Source: Allium sativum (Eukaryota; Streptophyta; Magnoliopsida; Asparagales; Amaryllidaceae). Taken from it: DNA of 64,000 bases. The translations under genes were made by a program, and so were the position numbers. This document shows positions 13,545-24,344 of the stretch, in pieces (within the stretch, counting starts at the first letter, position 1; each line of letters begins with the position of its first letter). The DNA lies in contig CM060912.1 of assembly GCA_030737875.1 (NCBI GenBank), positions 884,887,199 through 884,951,198 on the forward strand, in the 5' to 3' direction. The notes under the pieces were generated by a model that was not told the origin of the DNA, made no database searches, and was given only the letters and a program-made list of their open reading frames with translations.

Positions 13545-14361
13545 TGCGACAACCCGTATTTCTAGTAATTTAAAATTAAATTTTAATCTAGTTTAATGAA
13601 TTTTTAAATAGAAATGCTGATTTTGAAACAATTCAAAAATTAAGATTTTGAAAATCGATACTTTAATGTTATTTTGATGACATCTAAAAGGACCATTTTA
13701 GAGAAAGTCTCAAAATCCGACAAAACCATTGTTATTGTATCGCGAATGTCAAAATATGTCAGGACTTAAAATTTCTAGTTAAACAGAGTTCGTATGTGAC
13801 AAAAAGATATATAAACATACGTTGAAAATTCAATCGATTTTCTGTTTAAGCTAAAAATAAGACGATTATTCAAACGACCTCCAAATTCGAAAAGATTACG
13901 TTCATTGGATCGTAATTCCATAACATAGAGTGATTTCAAATTTCATAATTTTTTGAGTTAATATGTGGTCGCAGGACCAGAGCGAAGTTTGAGTCGTATA
14001 ATTAATTCATCGATTAATTAAGTGGTTTCCACTTAAAACCATGTCCAATTAGAATTACAAAACTCAGCACTACCCTTGCCAAATGTCAAATTCTTCCAAC
14101 CAGGGTCATTTCATGTATTTAGTGCCTAAGTTTAATTTGTTTTCATTTGAATTCTAACTTCATCTCCTAAACACCATTTCCTAAAGCTTAAGACTATTTT
14201 AATGGATTCTCCCTCCCCTTAAGACCCCACGCCACCAGCTCCTCCGCCTCTCACTGCCACTCCAGCTAGACGTCGATGCCCTCGCTAGCTCCTCCAGCTC
14301 CGACACCGCCGTGGAACCCTCCAACAGGCCAAAACCCTATTACTTCTTTTAATTTGCAAAG
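13545..14361 (+). repeat. G LTR copy 3, left segment
   Basis: This is the first 817 bp of the third G LTR. It ends in CAAAG (14357-14361), which is repeated at 24340-24344 on the far side of element A. In the other copies the insertion point lies at the TATA-like TTTATAAAG, so A landed in what looks like the LTR promoter. Confidence 0.88.
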
Positions 14362-17359
14362 TGAAACACCCCACCTCTGTTAAGGTCACTCACAAAGGGA
14401 ATGCCTTAATTTTGGTGGAGGGTTATAGGTACATGACATAGAAAAATTTACAAGACAGATATATTTAAGTAGCGGAAATTCAAATATTTATTGCATACGT
14501 AGTTCAGTACAAGAGCATTACATCAAATTGTCTCAAAATAACTTCAACACGTTACACCATAATCTATGTCTTGATTATTAAATAAAGAAGCATAAACCAA
14601 AAAGTAAAAATGCATAAATCCCCAAGGATAATGTCCAAGAGCCATAGCCAAGGTAGGATAGAGAGTCCAAATCATACATCTACTTTCTTGAAGCTTGCAA
14701 AGAGTCTGACTAAGCTGCAATATTCCCTCCTTGTGGACCTGGACGGGGGAATGGAAGAAAAGAGGACGAGAGAAAATGGGTCGGACAATAAGTCTGGTAA
14801 GTTCAGTGATTACTAGTATTTAAACAAGAAAGGGTATCATGACAGTGATAACAGAACAAAGGACAATACCCTAATACAAGATAAGAGGAACATGTGATCG
14901 CACCCATTACTATAGTCTCTACACCTACTTAACCAGTGGTTCAACCAGCCCCACGTGTTTATAACAAACGATCCCCTTAATGATTGGCTCCTACTCGCAT
15001 GCATTCATGTCCTGTGTCATTCGACCCCGCTTGACTGTAGCTACCTGTGCAGTTCCCGCAATGGGGTGTATCAGTCCCTCTGGTGGAAACCCGACACGAT
15101 TCAAGATGCACAGTGTACACTACTGATGCCCAATGCCTGATTTTTCCACTCTGGAGTACGTGCACGCCCATACTCCGTTGGAACCTACACTGGCCCACCA
15201 ACCGCCAACGTTTTGACCGCTTATAATTCAGCCCAGTAATCATTCCCCCCTGCCTAGTTTTAGGGTACCATGATACATCTATGTGGGTTACTGCTGAAAT
15301 GGGTCCCCGTTACTAGGGTTTTCTAGTCAACATGTTTATTTGGTTAATTGTCCAAGTTTACCTAACCCCACCCATTCGTTTAGTTAACATGTTGAATCGG
15401 TTAAGTGTTTTCCTAATTGACTTAACCCTACCAATCCTGACTTAGCTTCAATTTATTAAAGCACCAACCACTCACATTAGACAGGTCTTGTTGTGGTCAT
15501 TGGATGTGCCGGTCAGTTCCGGGCATATTTACACCACAACTCAATCTAACCTCGGGTTCTTTTAGGGCTTGATGCACTAACCACCCACATTAGACAAGTC
15601 TTGTTGTGGTCACTGGATATGCCGGTCGGTTCCGGGCAGATTTACACCACAACTCAGTCTAAACTCGAGTTAGGCATATTCGTCATTTCTAAATTCTTAT
15701 TTTTCTATATATGTCAAATTTTTCATGTGGATTAAATTTAATTTAATCACGCCATAATTAATCTTTGATTATGCTCAATATAAATGGTATATCAAATATA
15801 CCATTTAATGAACAAATCTATGCCATGAATTTTCATATTTCCGATCGCTACCGCAGTGGAACGTACGGATGAATCACATAAAATGTTGGGCTAGTAAGTT
15901 AGCCCAACCCATAAACAACAAAAGGGGTAATAAACAAGACACATGAAATAAACATAAAATAACATACATTTCAACTTGTCATGTGTAACTTGGCATAGAG
16001 GTGTCATTAACTTTAATTAAATGGGTAAAGGTGAACTTGTGACTAAGTTGGGTCAAATGGTCATGTAAACTTGACAAAGGTCTAGCATGGAAGTTTAACA
16101 TATAATCACAGTTTCAACCCACAACTTATCATATAATCTTATGTATGTCAAAACATAAGAAAGCTATTATAATCATTTTTAATCACAATTTAGCATGATG
16201 TTAAAAACATAAGAGGACTACAATTCCACTTTTACAACATAATTAGATTCAACCTAACATGAATATACATGAGTGTTGATCTAACATATAAGCATGTGTT
16301 TTAGATTGCAAACTTGCAAATAACCACTAATTTATAACATGACATGTTTACCATTTAATTGGAAAAATAAATCCATTTCCCAAATCATAATAGATTTCAA
16401 TAGCATACAATATGTTCATCACCACAAGCATATAGACATGAAATATACAACATGTTCATCACCACAAGCATATAGACATGAAATATACAACATGTTCATC
16501 GCCATAAGCATACAGACATGATTAGTTACAACGATACTTTAAGATAAACGAGAATCAAATCTTATATGTAAGCATCATTCTATATCCCAATTACAACATG
16601 TCATGATTCAATCGAAAGAATGTTTAAATCTACGTAATAACCCACTTACAAACTAAAAAGGAGTTCTTGCATTCTGAAATTTGAATTCTGAAATTGGAGA
16701 TGCGCGCCTTTAATGAAGATCGTTGAATTAGACTCGTTTTAATTTGATTTTAGATGTAAACTTTTAACTCGTCTTTGAATTGAAAACGGTGACGGCTACT
16801 CCAAGTTCTCTACTGACGGCATTTCAGTTCTAGGAATATTTTTATGTGTGTTTTTAGGTTAAGCATTGAGTTTTTTATATAGAATTTCAGTTTAGTTATA
16901 GCCGCCGGATGAACCTAGGGTTAATCACAGCCACTCAGACCAGATCAGGACCATCCAGAAACCCTAGTGACTCAGCAACACGTCATCAGTCATTCAAAAT
17001 TCAGATCTGGCCAGGGGCTAGGTCGACCCCCAGGTTGCACTCTGGGGGGAGGTTGACGCTTGGGTCGACCCCCTGGTCGACTTGCCTGGGTGGGGATTTT
17101 CCCGCCCAGCCCGCTCCTGACTTCTGTTTGAATTTGAACTCGTTTTTCGGGCTGTTTGAATTTATTTGAATTTTCTGGAAACTTCTGACAGCCATAACTT
17201 CTTCATACGAAGTCCAATTTACGCAAACTCGGACTCTATCTCAACTAGAATTCCGAGACGAATACAATGGCGTAACCCGTTTCCCTTAATTCTCACATTT
17301 TAAATTAAGTATTCTAGTATTCATTATTATAACATTAATAGAAAATACGGGGTGTTACA
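14362..17359 (-). repeat. Element A 3' LTR (2998 bp)
   Basis: It starts TGTAACACCCCGTATTTTC on the minus strand at 17359. A TATA-like CTATATAAAA lies near 16880 on the minus strand. A GC-rich GGTCGACC cluster is at 17013-17100, and a pair of tandem hairpin modules at about 15468-15670. Three short near-identical repeats (CATAAGCATA...GACATGAAATATACAACATGTTCATC) lie at 16410-16520. Confidence 0.93.
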
Positions 17360-17374
17360 TTCACCCCTCCTTTT
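17360..17374 (-). other. Element A polypurine tract
   Basis: On the minus strand AAAAGGAGGGGTGAA directly precedes TGTAACACC. An upstream GGGGACGAAATCC is shared with element B. Confidence 0.88.
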
Positions 17375-17934
17375 AGGATTTCGTCCCCGAAATCCCCAAG
17401 TCGAGAAGAACTTATATCCTACCATCCAAACACCCATCTACTAAACCATCAAACACAGGCGTCCATTGTCCTTAAAATATTTCTAATGCTTCATGATCAT
17501 ATGCATTGTGTGTATATGTCCTTATCTAATGCAAAATCAGGCGGTCTACTGATTCAGTTGACCTCCTTAATGAAAATTATGTCTATGCCATGAGTCCATT
17601 ATGAATGCAATTTTTTCCTATTCAAAATTTCTTACATGAGTGCACAATCATTCGTACAAATGCAACGTCCATATGATAACACATCAAGTTTTAATCCATA
17701 ATCCAATACATATATGCATATGCAATATGGAAGTGACTAAGCCGATTTAATACTGAATGTGTGTGTATATGCATCCACTAGCAACCACTTGCAACCATCA
17801 ACCATAACATGTTTCAATTACATGTTTACATCCAAACGGGTTCCTACATTAGGATAAAGGATAGGATTAAGGGGATATACCGAAAAAAATAGATACGAGC
17901 ATAAATTTGAGGTAAAAGATATTAAAGACGTACC

Positions 17935-18990
17935 CTCAAAAAGAAAAGGGTAGGATGCACGTATTCCGTCCTCAGTTTCCCAAGTCGCGTCTTCCTCGGT
18001 GTCTCTCCATTGAACTTTGACGAGCTTAACTCCACGGTTGCATAGCTTTTTGACCTCTGTTCCCAAGATATGGGTTGAAACTCTCCTCACAGTTGCTTCT
18101 CGTTCAACTTCAACTTCTTTTAGCATACTTGGTTCTACCACTTCCGCCGATTCGTGTAAGCATTTCCGCAGGTGAGAGACATGAAAGACATTATGAACCC
18201 CGACCAACCTTTCTGGGAGCTGTACCCTATAAGCTATCTTCCCAATCTTCTCGATGATACGGAACGACTCTACAAATCTTGGTGATAACTTCCCTGTGGA
18301 TCCAAAGCGAACGACGTTCCTCAAAGGAGATACTTTAAGGAATACCTTGTCTCCAACTTCGAACTCAAGGTCAGTTCTTCTTTTGTCTGCGTAGGACTCC
18401 TGTCTATCTTGGGCAGTCTTCATTCTTCTTCGTATCAATTCCACTTTCTTTGAAGTTTCCCTAATCATGTCTGGTCTAAGTATGAGCTTGTCTGTGGACT
18501 CCCACCAGCATGTTGGTGACTTGCACGGTCTTCCATATAAAGCTTCGAAAGGTGCCATGCCTATGGTGGCTTGGTAGCTATTATTGTAAGCGAATTCCAC
18601 CAAAGGTAGATGATCCTCCCATGTTCCTCCGAAGTCAATAACGCATAACCTCAAGAGGTCTTCTAATACTCTGTTTGACTCTTTCTGTCTGGCCATCAAT
18701 TTGAGGGTGATAGGCCATGCTTAAGCATACCTATGTGCCTACAGCCTCTTATAAACTCTTCCAAAACTCGCTCGTGAAGATAGGGTCTCGATCACTCACT
18801 ATGCTGGATGGTATCCCATGGAGTCGAACTATCTCCTTAAGATATACGGATGCTAGAGATGAGGCAGTCCTTCTACTCTTAACGGGTATAAAGTGGGCGC
18901 TTTTTGTGAGCCTGTCCACTATTACCCAAATGCTGGTATTGCCCCTTCTTGACTTAGGCAACCCATCTATAAAGTCCATCGAGATGCTAG
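17935..18990 (-). pseudogene. Element A integrase core and chromodomain (5' part deleted)
   Basis: The catalytic core begins at M-D-F-I-D-G-L-P (first Asp). It continues through [13 protein letters not shown] and [12 protein letters not shown] (second Asp) to D-G-Q-T-E-R (catalytic Glu) near 18690. Two stops and a frameshift lie between 18675 and 18750. From 18699 a 293-codon open frame carries F-E-A-L-Y-G-R, the G-K-L-S-P-R-F segment and H-V-S-H-L-R-K-C. A chromodomain follows at residues 208-255 (V-K-V-Q-W..., A-T-W-E-T-E, Y-P-F-L-F), which in this family directs insertion to chromatin. The HHCC zinc-binding N-terminus is absent. The open frame runs past the point where element B stops. Confidence 0.9.
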
Positions 18991-19833
18991 CCCATCTTTG
19001 GACACCGCGTTCCCAAGGAACCTAACTTCTTCTTTCTAGAAATGGCATTTGGAGAATTTTGCCTTCAACCGACGTGCACAGAGAGTGTCCATAACTTCCT
19101 TTAGATGCTGAGCATGCTCTTCCTCATTCTTTGAGAAGATCAAATTATCGTCTACGAAGACTACCACAAACTTATTGAGGAACTCTCGGAACACTCTGCT
19201 CATTAAATCAACGAAGTAAGCGGGTGCGTTTGTCAAGCCGAAGGGCATGACAAGCCACTCGAAGAAACCATCGTGAGTTCTGAACGTGGTCTTATCAATG
19301 CTGTCTTCAGCCACTCTTAACTGATGAAACCCGGTAGCTAAATCTAATTGGGAGAAAAACGATGCACCTACAAGTTGATCGAACAAATCATCTATTCTTG
19401 GGAGTGGGTGTCTATTCTTCTTGGTCAGCTTGTTCAGCTCCCAATAATCAACACAGAGGCAAAGCGAACCATCAGCTTTGGTTGCAAACACTACCGGAGC
19501 ACCCCATCCAAAAATTCTCCGTCTTATGAACCGCTTTTCAAGCAGCTTTTTGATTTGCTTGCTGAGCTCCTTTCTCTCCCTTAGGGCCATCTGCCTAATG
19601 GGTAAAGCAACGGGATTTGCATTATCAATGAGGTATATGCGTAAGTCTATCTCGCGCTTCAGAGGTAAGCCCTTTACCTCTTCAAACACATCCGAGTATT
19701 CACGGACTATCCTTACAGACTGCAAGTTCTCAACAGACACATCAAGAGATTCTAGATAACTAAGCATGATGGAGTCCATGGTATTACAAGAAATTTCGAG
19801 AGTGTTACTGAGGCGAGTCATGAGTCTAACCAC
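18991..19833 (-). pseudogene. Element A reverse transcriptase
   Basis: A 265-codon open frame (19036-19833) contains [30 protein letters not shown] and the catalytic box F-V-D-D. These are typical Ty3/gypsy RT motifs. A stop replaces the Trp after K-C-H-F. The frame then resumes as V-R-F-L-G...V-S-K-D-G and joins directly to the integrase core at 18991-18995. The join lies in ATGGG, a microhomology that can be placed on either side. The connection domain end and all of RNase H are missing. Confidence 0.92.
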
Positions 19834-20150
19834 TCTCTTTTCACAATCGAAGATGGCACCATTACTGGATAGTCAGTCCATGCCTATAATCAACCCATAG
19901 CCCGTGAAGCCCAAAACAAAGGCATTACATCTAAACCCAACGCTTAGTATAGATATTTTCAAATCCAAACAAACCATTAACAAATAAGCTGAGCCCCCAA
20001 TTGGATTTGAAACAACTAAGGGATCCTTTACTATACTAGTGTTTAGGTGCAGAGATTCCACTAAAGCAGTAGATATAAAAGAGTGCGATGTGCCAGAATC
20101 AAATAGTGTACGAACCGGATGGTCAAAAATATAGACTAAACTTTCGACAG
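19834..20150 (-). pseudogene. Element A aspartic protease region
   Basis: The active-site string L-F-D-S-G-T-S-H-S-F-I is encoded near 20095-20130. It is followed by H-L-N-T-S, S-N-P-I-G-G-S, and the downstream G-Y-G-L-I-I-G-M-D at about 19873-19900. A stop follows M-D where element B has M-D-W-L, so the polyprotein is interrupted between protease and RT. The family would cleave the Gag-Pol precursor. Confidence 0.85.
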
Positions 20151-20179
20151 AAATATTTCTACCTCATTCTTGCGGAGGT

Positions 20180-21133
20180 TCCATGAGAGCGTGAACTTGT
20201 CCTCCATAAGAAGGTCCAAATCCTTGCCCTTGCTTCTATGGGCAAGCCCTTGCCATGTGTCCTGTCTCACCACAGCGGAAACAACCACCCATCTTCCTTT
20301 TCTTCTTCTTGCAGTATTTGATCAGATGTCTGGGAATGCCACAGAAATTACACTTTCTCTTTTCACGGGGTTTATTGTTCTTCCCGCCTTTTTTGAATCA
20401 ACCTTCTTGTTCTGCGAGCCTTCCCCCATCTTATCTTGGGGCACTTCTGCTTTTGCCTCATTCTTTCCTTGTCTTCCTCATGTAAGAGTGCCATGACCAC
20501 TAACCTCTCGTAAGTAGCCCCCATAGGTATATGGGTCATAGCCAAGCTGTGAAGTGGCTCATTCAATCCCTTGACAAAATGGAGAGCATTCTTATGAGGA
20601 GTATTCACTAAGTCCAGTCCAAATCGGGCCAGCTGATTGAATTGATTGACGTACTCTTTGACCGTCACACTTCCTTGCTTAAGAGATAAGAACTTATCCA
20701 GTTGTAAACTTCATTCAGCCTGTGAGAGGAATTTTATCTCAAACCATATTCTGAAATCCATCCATGTCTCAACTGGTCTTTCAGCGTTAGTGACTTCCCA
20801 CTAATTGGAAGCTTTGTCTTTGAGAAACCATACGTCTAACTGTATCTTCTGCCTATCGTCCACCGCGAAGATAACGAACAGATCCTCGGTTTCTTTAAGC
20901 CAGTTCCTTGCTTCTACGAATGATTCAGTTCCCTTGAAATCCTTTCCACCCATGGCCCTAAAGTCTCTACAAATTTTTGAGAAAGCATTTGCACGAGGAG
21001 GAGGAGGAGGAGGAACCACTGCAGCTGGAGGAGGAATATCTACTGGGCCTGCGTCGTTGGCCCTAGCCTCTAAGTACCTCTTGAACTAGCCAGGTATTGG
21101 TACACCCTTTGGAAGGTTAAGATTCCCAGACAT
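20180..21133 (-). pseudogene. Element A gag
   Basis: The start ATG is at 21133 (minus), directly after a TTTGTTTCAG acceptor-like site. One frame runs from 21133 to 20372 with at least three stops (near 21090, 20800 and 20710). It encodes F-S-K-I-C-R-D-F, E-A-R-N-W-L-K, V-K-E-Y-V, and E-P-L-H-S-L-A. A frameshift near 20450 leads to two CX2CX4HX4C knuckles (C-N-F-C...C and C-F-R-C-G-E-T-G-H-M...C) at about 20260-20360. Gag packages element RNA. Its homologue in element B is at 46842. Confidence 0.88.
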
Positions 21134-21150
21134 GCTGAAACAAAAAAGAA
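21131..21150 (-). promoter_or_regulatory. Splice acceptor abutting the gag start of A
   Basis: On the minus strand the sequence reads TTTTTTGTTTCAG/C-ATG, a pyrimidine-rich tract and AG one base before the gag ATG. Element B has the same arrangement at 46823-46841. Confidence 0.6.
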
Positions 21151-21304
21151 AAGATTCAAAACGAAAGATAGAAAGATAATGCATATGGCTTTGGGGATTA
21201 TGCCTTTTTAAATTTAAAACAACACTTTTCCTTGTAAAACGCTTCTTTATATTTCTTTTTGAAAAATAGTTCTAAAAAATTCTTATATGATCGGGTAAAC
21301 CTTT

Positions 21305-21316
21305 GCTCTGATACCA
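21305..21316 (-). other. Element A primer-binding site
   Basis: TGGTATCAGAGC on the minus strand, two bases inside the 5' LTR, is a perfect match to the plant initiator tRNA-Met primer site. Confidence 0.93.
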
Positions 21317-21318
21317 TG

Positions 21319-24300
21319 TGAAACACCGCACCTCCGTTAAGGTTACTCACAAAGGGAATGCCTTGATTTTGGTGGAGGGTTATATATACAAGACACAGAA
21401 AAATTTACAAGACAGATATATTGAAGCAGCGGAAATTCAAATATTTATTGCATACATAGTTCAATAGAAAAGCATTACATCAAATTGTCTCAAAATAACT
21501 TCAAAACATTACACCATAATCTCTGTCTTGATTATTAAATAAAGAAGCATAAACCAAAAAGTACAAATGCATAAATCCCCAAGGATAATGTCCAAGAGCC
21601 ATAGCCAGGGTAGGAGAGAGAGTCCAAATCATACATCTACTTTCTTGAAGCTTGCAAAGAGTCTGACTAAGATGCAGTATTGCCTCCCTGTGGACCGGGG
21701 GGGATGGAAGAAAAGAGGATGACAGAAAATGGGTCAGACAATAAGTCTGGTAAGTTCAGTGATTACTAGTATTTAAACAAGAAAAGGGATCATGACACTG
21801 ATAACAGAACATAGGACAATACCCTAATATAAGATAAGAGGAACAAGTGATCGCACCCATTACTATAGTATTTGCACCTACTTAACCATTGGTCCAACCA
21901 GCCCCGCGTGTTTATAACAAACGATCCCCTTAATGATCGGCTCCTACTCGCATGCATTCATGTCCTGTGTCATTCGGCCCCGCTTGACTGTAGCTACCCG
22001 TGCTATTCCCGCCATGGGGTGTATCAGTCCCTCTGGTGGAAACCCGACACGATTCAAGATGCACAGTGTACACTACTGATGCCTAGTGCCTGATTTTTCC
22101 ACTTTAGAGTACGTGCACGCCCATACTCCGTCGGAACCTACACAGGCCGACCAACCGCCGAATTTTGACCTCTTACAATTCAGCCCAGTAATCGTGCCCT
22201 ACCCTGCCTAGTTTCAGGGTACCATGTCACATCTATGTGGGTTAATGCTGAAATGGGTCCTCGTTACTAGGGTTTTCTAATCAACATGTTTATTTGGTTA
22301 AGTGTCCAAGTTTACCTAACCCCACTCATTCCTTTAGTTAACATGTTGAATTGGTTAAGTGTTTTCCTAATTGACTTAACCCTACCAATCCTGACTTAGC
22401 TTTAATTTATTAAAGCACCAACCACTCACATTAGATAGGTCTTGTTGTGGTCACTGGACGTGCTGGTCGGTTCCAGGAAAATTTACACCACAACTCAGTC
22501 TAACCTCGGCACCTTTTTGGGCTTGATGCACTAACCACCCACATTAGACAATTGTTGTTGTGGTCACTGGATATGCCGGTCGGTTCCACGCAGATTTACA
22601 CCACAACTCAGTCTAACCTCGGGTTAGGCATATTCGTCTTTTCTAAATTCATATTTTTCTATATATGTAAAATTTCTTTATGTGGATTAAATTAAATTTA
22701 ATCACGCCATAATTAATCTTTGACTATGGTCAACATAAATGGTATATCAAATATAACATTTAATGAACAAATCTATGCCATGAATTTTCATATTTCCCAT
22801 CGCTACCCCCATGGAACGTATGCATGAATCACATAAAATGTTGGGCTAGTAAGTTGGCCCAACCCATAAACAAGAAAAGGGGTAATAAACAAGAGACATG
22901 AAATAAACATAAAATAACATACATTTCAAATTGTCATGTGTAACTTGGCATAGAGGCATCATTAACTTTAATTAAATGGGTAAAGGTGAACTTGTGACTA
23001 AGTTGGGTCTAATGGTCATGTAAACTTGACAAAGGTCTAGCATGGAAATTTAACATATAATCACAGTTTCAACCCACAACTTAGCATATAATCTTATGTA
23101 TGTCAAAACATAAGAAAGCTATTATAATCATTTTTAATCACAATTTAGCATGATGTTAAAAACATAAGAGGACTACAATTCCGCTTTTACAACATAATTA
23201 GATTTAACCTAACATGAATATACATGAGTGTTGATCTAACATATAAGCATGTGTTTTTGATCGCAAACTTGCAAATAACCACTAATTTATAACATGACAT
23301 GTTTACCATTTAATTGGAAAAATAAATCCATTCCTCAAATCATAATAGATTTCAATAACATACAATATGTTCATCACCACAAGCATACAGACATGAAATA
23401 TACAATATGTTCATCGCCACAAGCATATAGACATGAAATATACAACATGTTCATCGCCATAAGCATACAGACATGATTAATTACAACGATACTCTAAGAT
23501 AAACGAGAATCAAATCTTATACATAAGCATCATTCTATATCCCAATTACAACATGTCATGATTCAATCGAAAGAATGTTTAAATCTACGTAATAACCCAC
23601 TTACAAACTAAAAAGGAATTCTTGCGTTCTGAAATCTGAATTCTGAAATCGGAGATGCTCGCCTTTAATGAAGATCGTTGAATTAGACTCGTTTTAATTT
23701 GATTTTAGATGTAATCTTTAAACTCGTCTTTGAATTGAAAGCGGTGACGGCTACTCCAAGTTCTCTACTAACGGCATTTCAGTTCAAGGATTATTTTTAT
23801 GTGTGTTTTTAGGTTAAGCATTGAGTTGTTTATACATAATTTCAGTTTAATTATAGCTGTCGGATGAACCTAGGATTAATCACAGCAACTCAGACCAGAT
23901 CAGTACCATCCAGAAACCCTAGTGACTCAGTAGCGCGTCATTAGTCGTTCAAAGTTCAGATCTGGCCGGGGGCTAGGTCGACCCCCTGGTCGACCCTAAG
24001 GTCGACCCCCAGTTCGACCTCTAGGGGGGAGGTCGACACTAGGGTCGACCCCCTGGTCGACCTACCTGGGCGGGAATTTTCCCGCCTAGCTCGCTCCTAA
24101 CTTCTGTTTGAATTTGAACTCGTTTTTCAGGCTATTTGAATTTATTTGAATTTTCTGGAAACTTCTGACAGCCATAACTTCTTCATACGAAGTCCATTTT
24201 ACGCAAACTCAGACTCTATCTCAACAAGAATTCCAAGACGAACACAATGGCGTAACCCATTTCCCTTAATTCTCACATTTTAAATTAAGTATTCTAGGAT

Positions 24301-24339
24301 TCATTATTATAACATTAATAGAAAATACGGGGTGTTACA
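21319..24339 (-). repeat. Element A 5' LTR (3021 bp)
   Basis: It is collinear with 14362-17359. The main length difference is in the GGTCGACC cluster (23969-24090), where this LTR carries one or two more units than its partner. Hairpin modules lie at about 22428-22516 and 22537-22622. The minus-strand start is TGTAACACCCCGTATTTTC. Confidence 0.93.
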
Positions 24340-24344
24340 CAAAG

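Larger units (their letters stand above)
14362..24339 (-). mobile_element. Chromovirus-type Ty3/gypsy element A (internally deleted), nested in G LTR 3
   Basis: The element is 9978 bp, with LTRs at 14362-17359 and 21319-24339 and an internal region of 3959 bp. Its ends are complementary (TGAAACACC...GGGGTGTTACA) and a perfect 5-bp target duplication CAAAG flanks it. On the minus strand the order is 5' LTR, primer site, gag with two zinc knuckles, protease, RT, integrase core and chromodomain, polypurine tract, 3' LTR. The order PR-RT-INT and the C-terminal chromodomain mark a chromovirus. The 3-kb LTRs fit Tekay/Del best, but assignment to that clade is inference. The internal region is about 1.1 kb shorter than that of element B because RNase H and the integrase N-terminus are missing. 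Confidence 0.93.

Noticed and set aside
15468..15670. Hairpin modules as a CRISPR-like array
   Set aside because: There are only two units, spacers are not unique inserts, the host is a plant, and the modules lie within LTRs.
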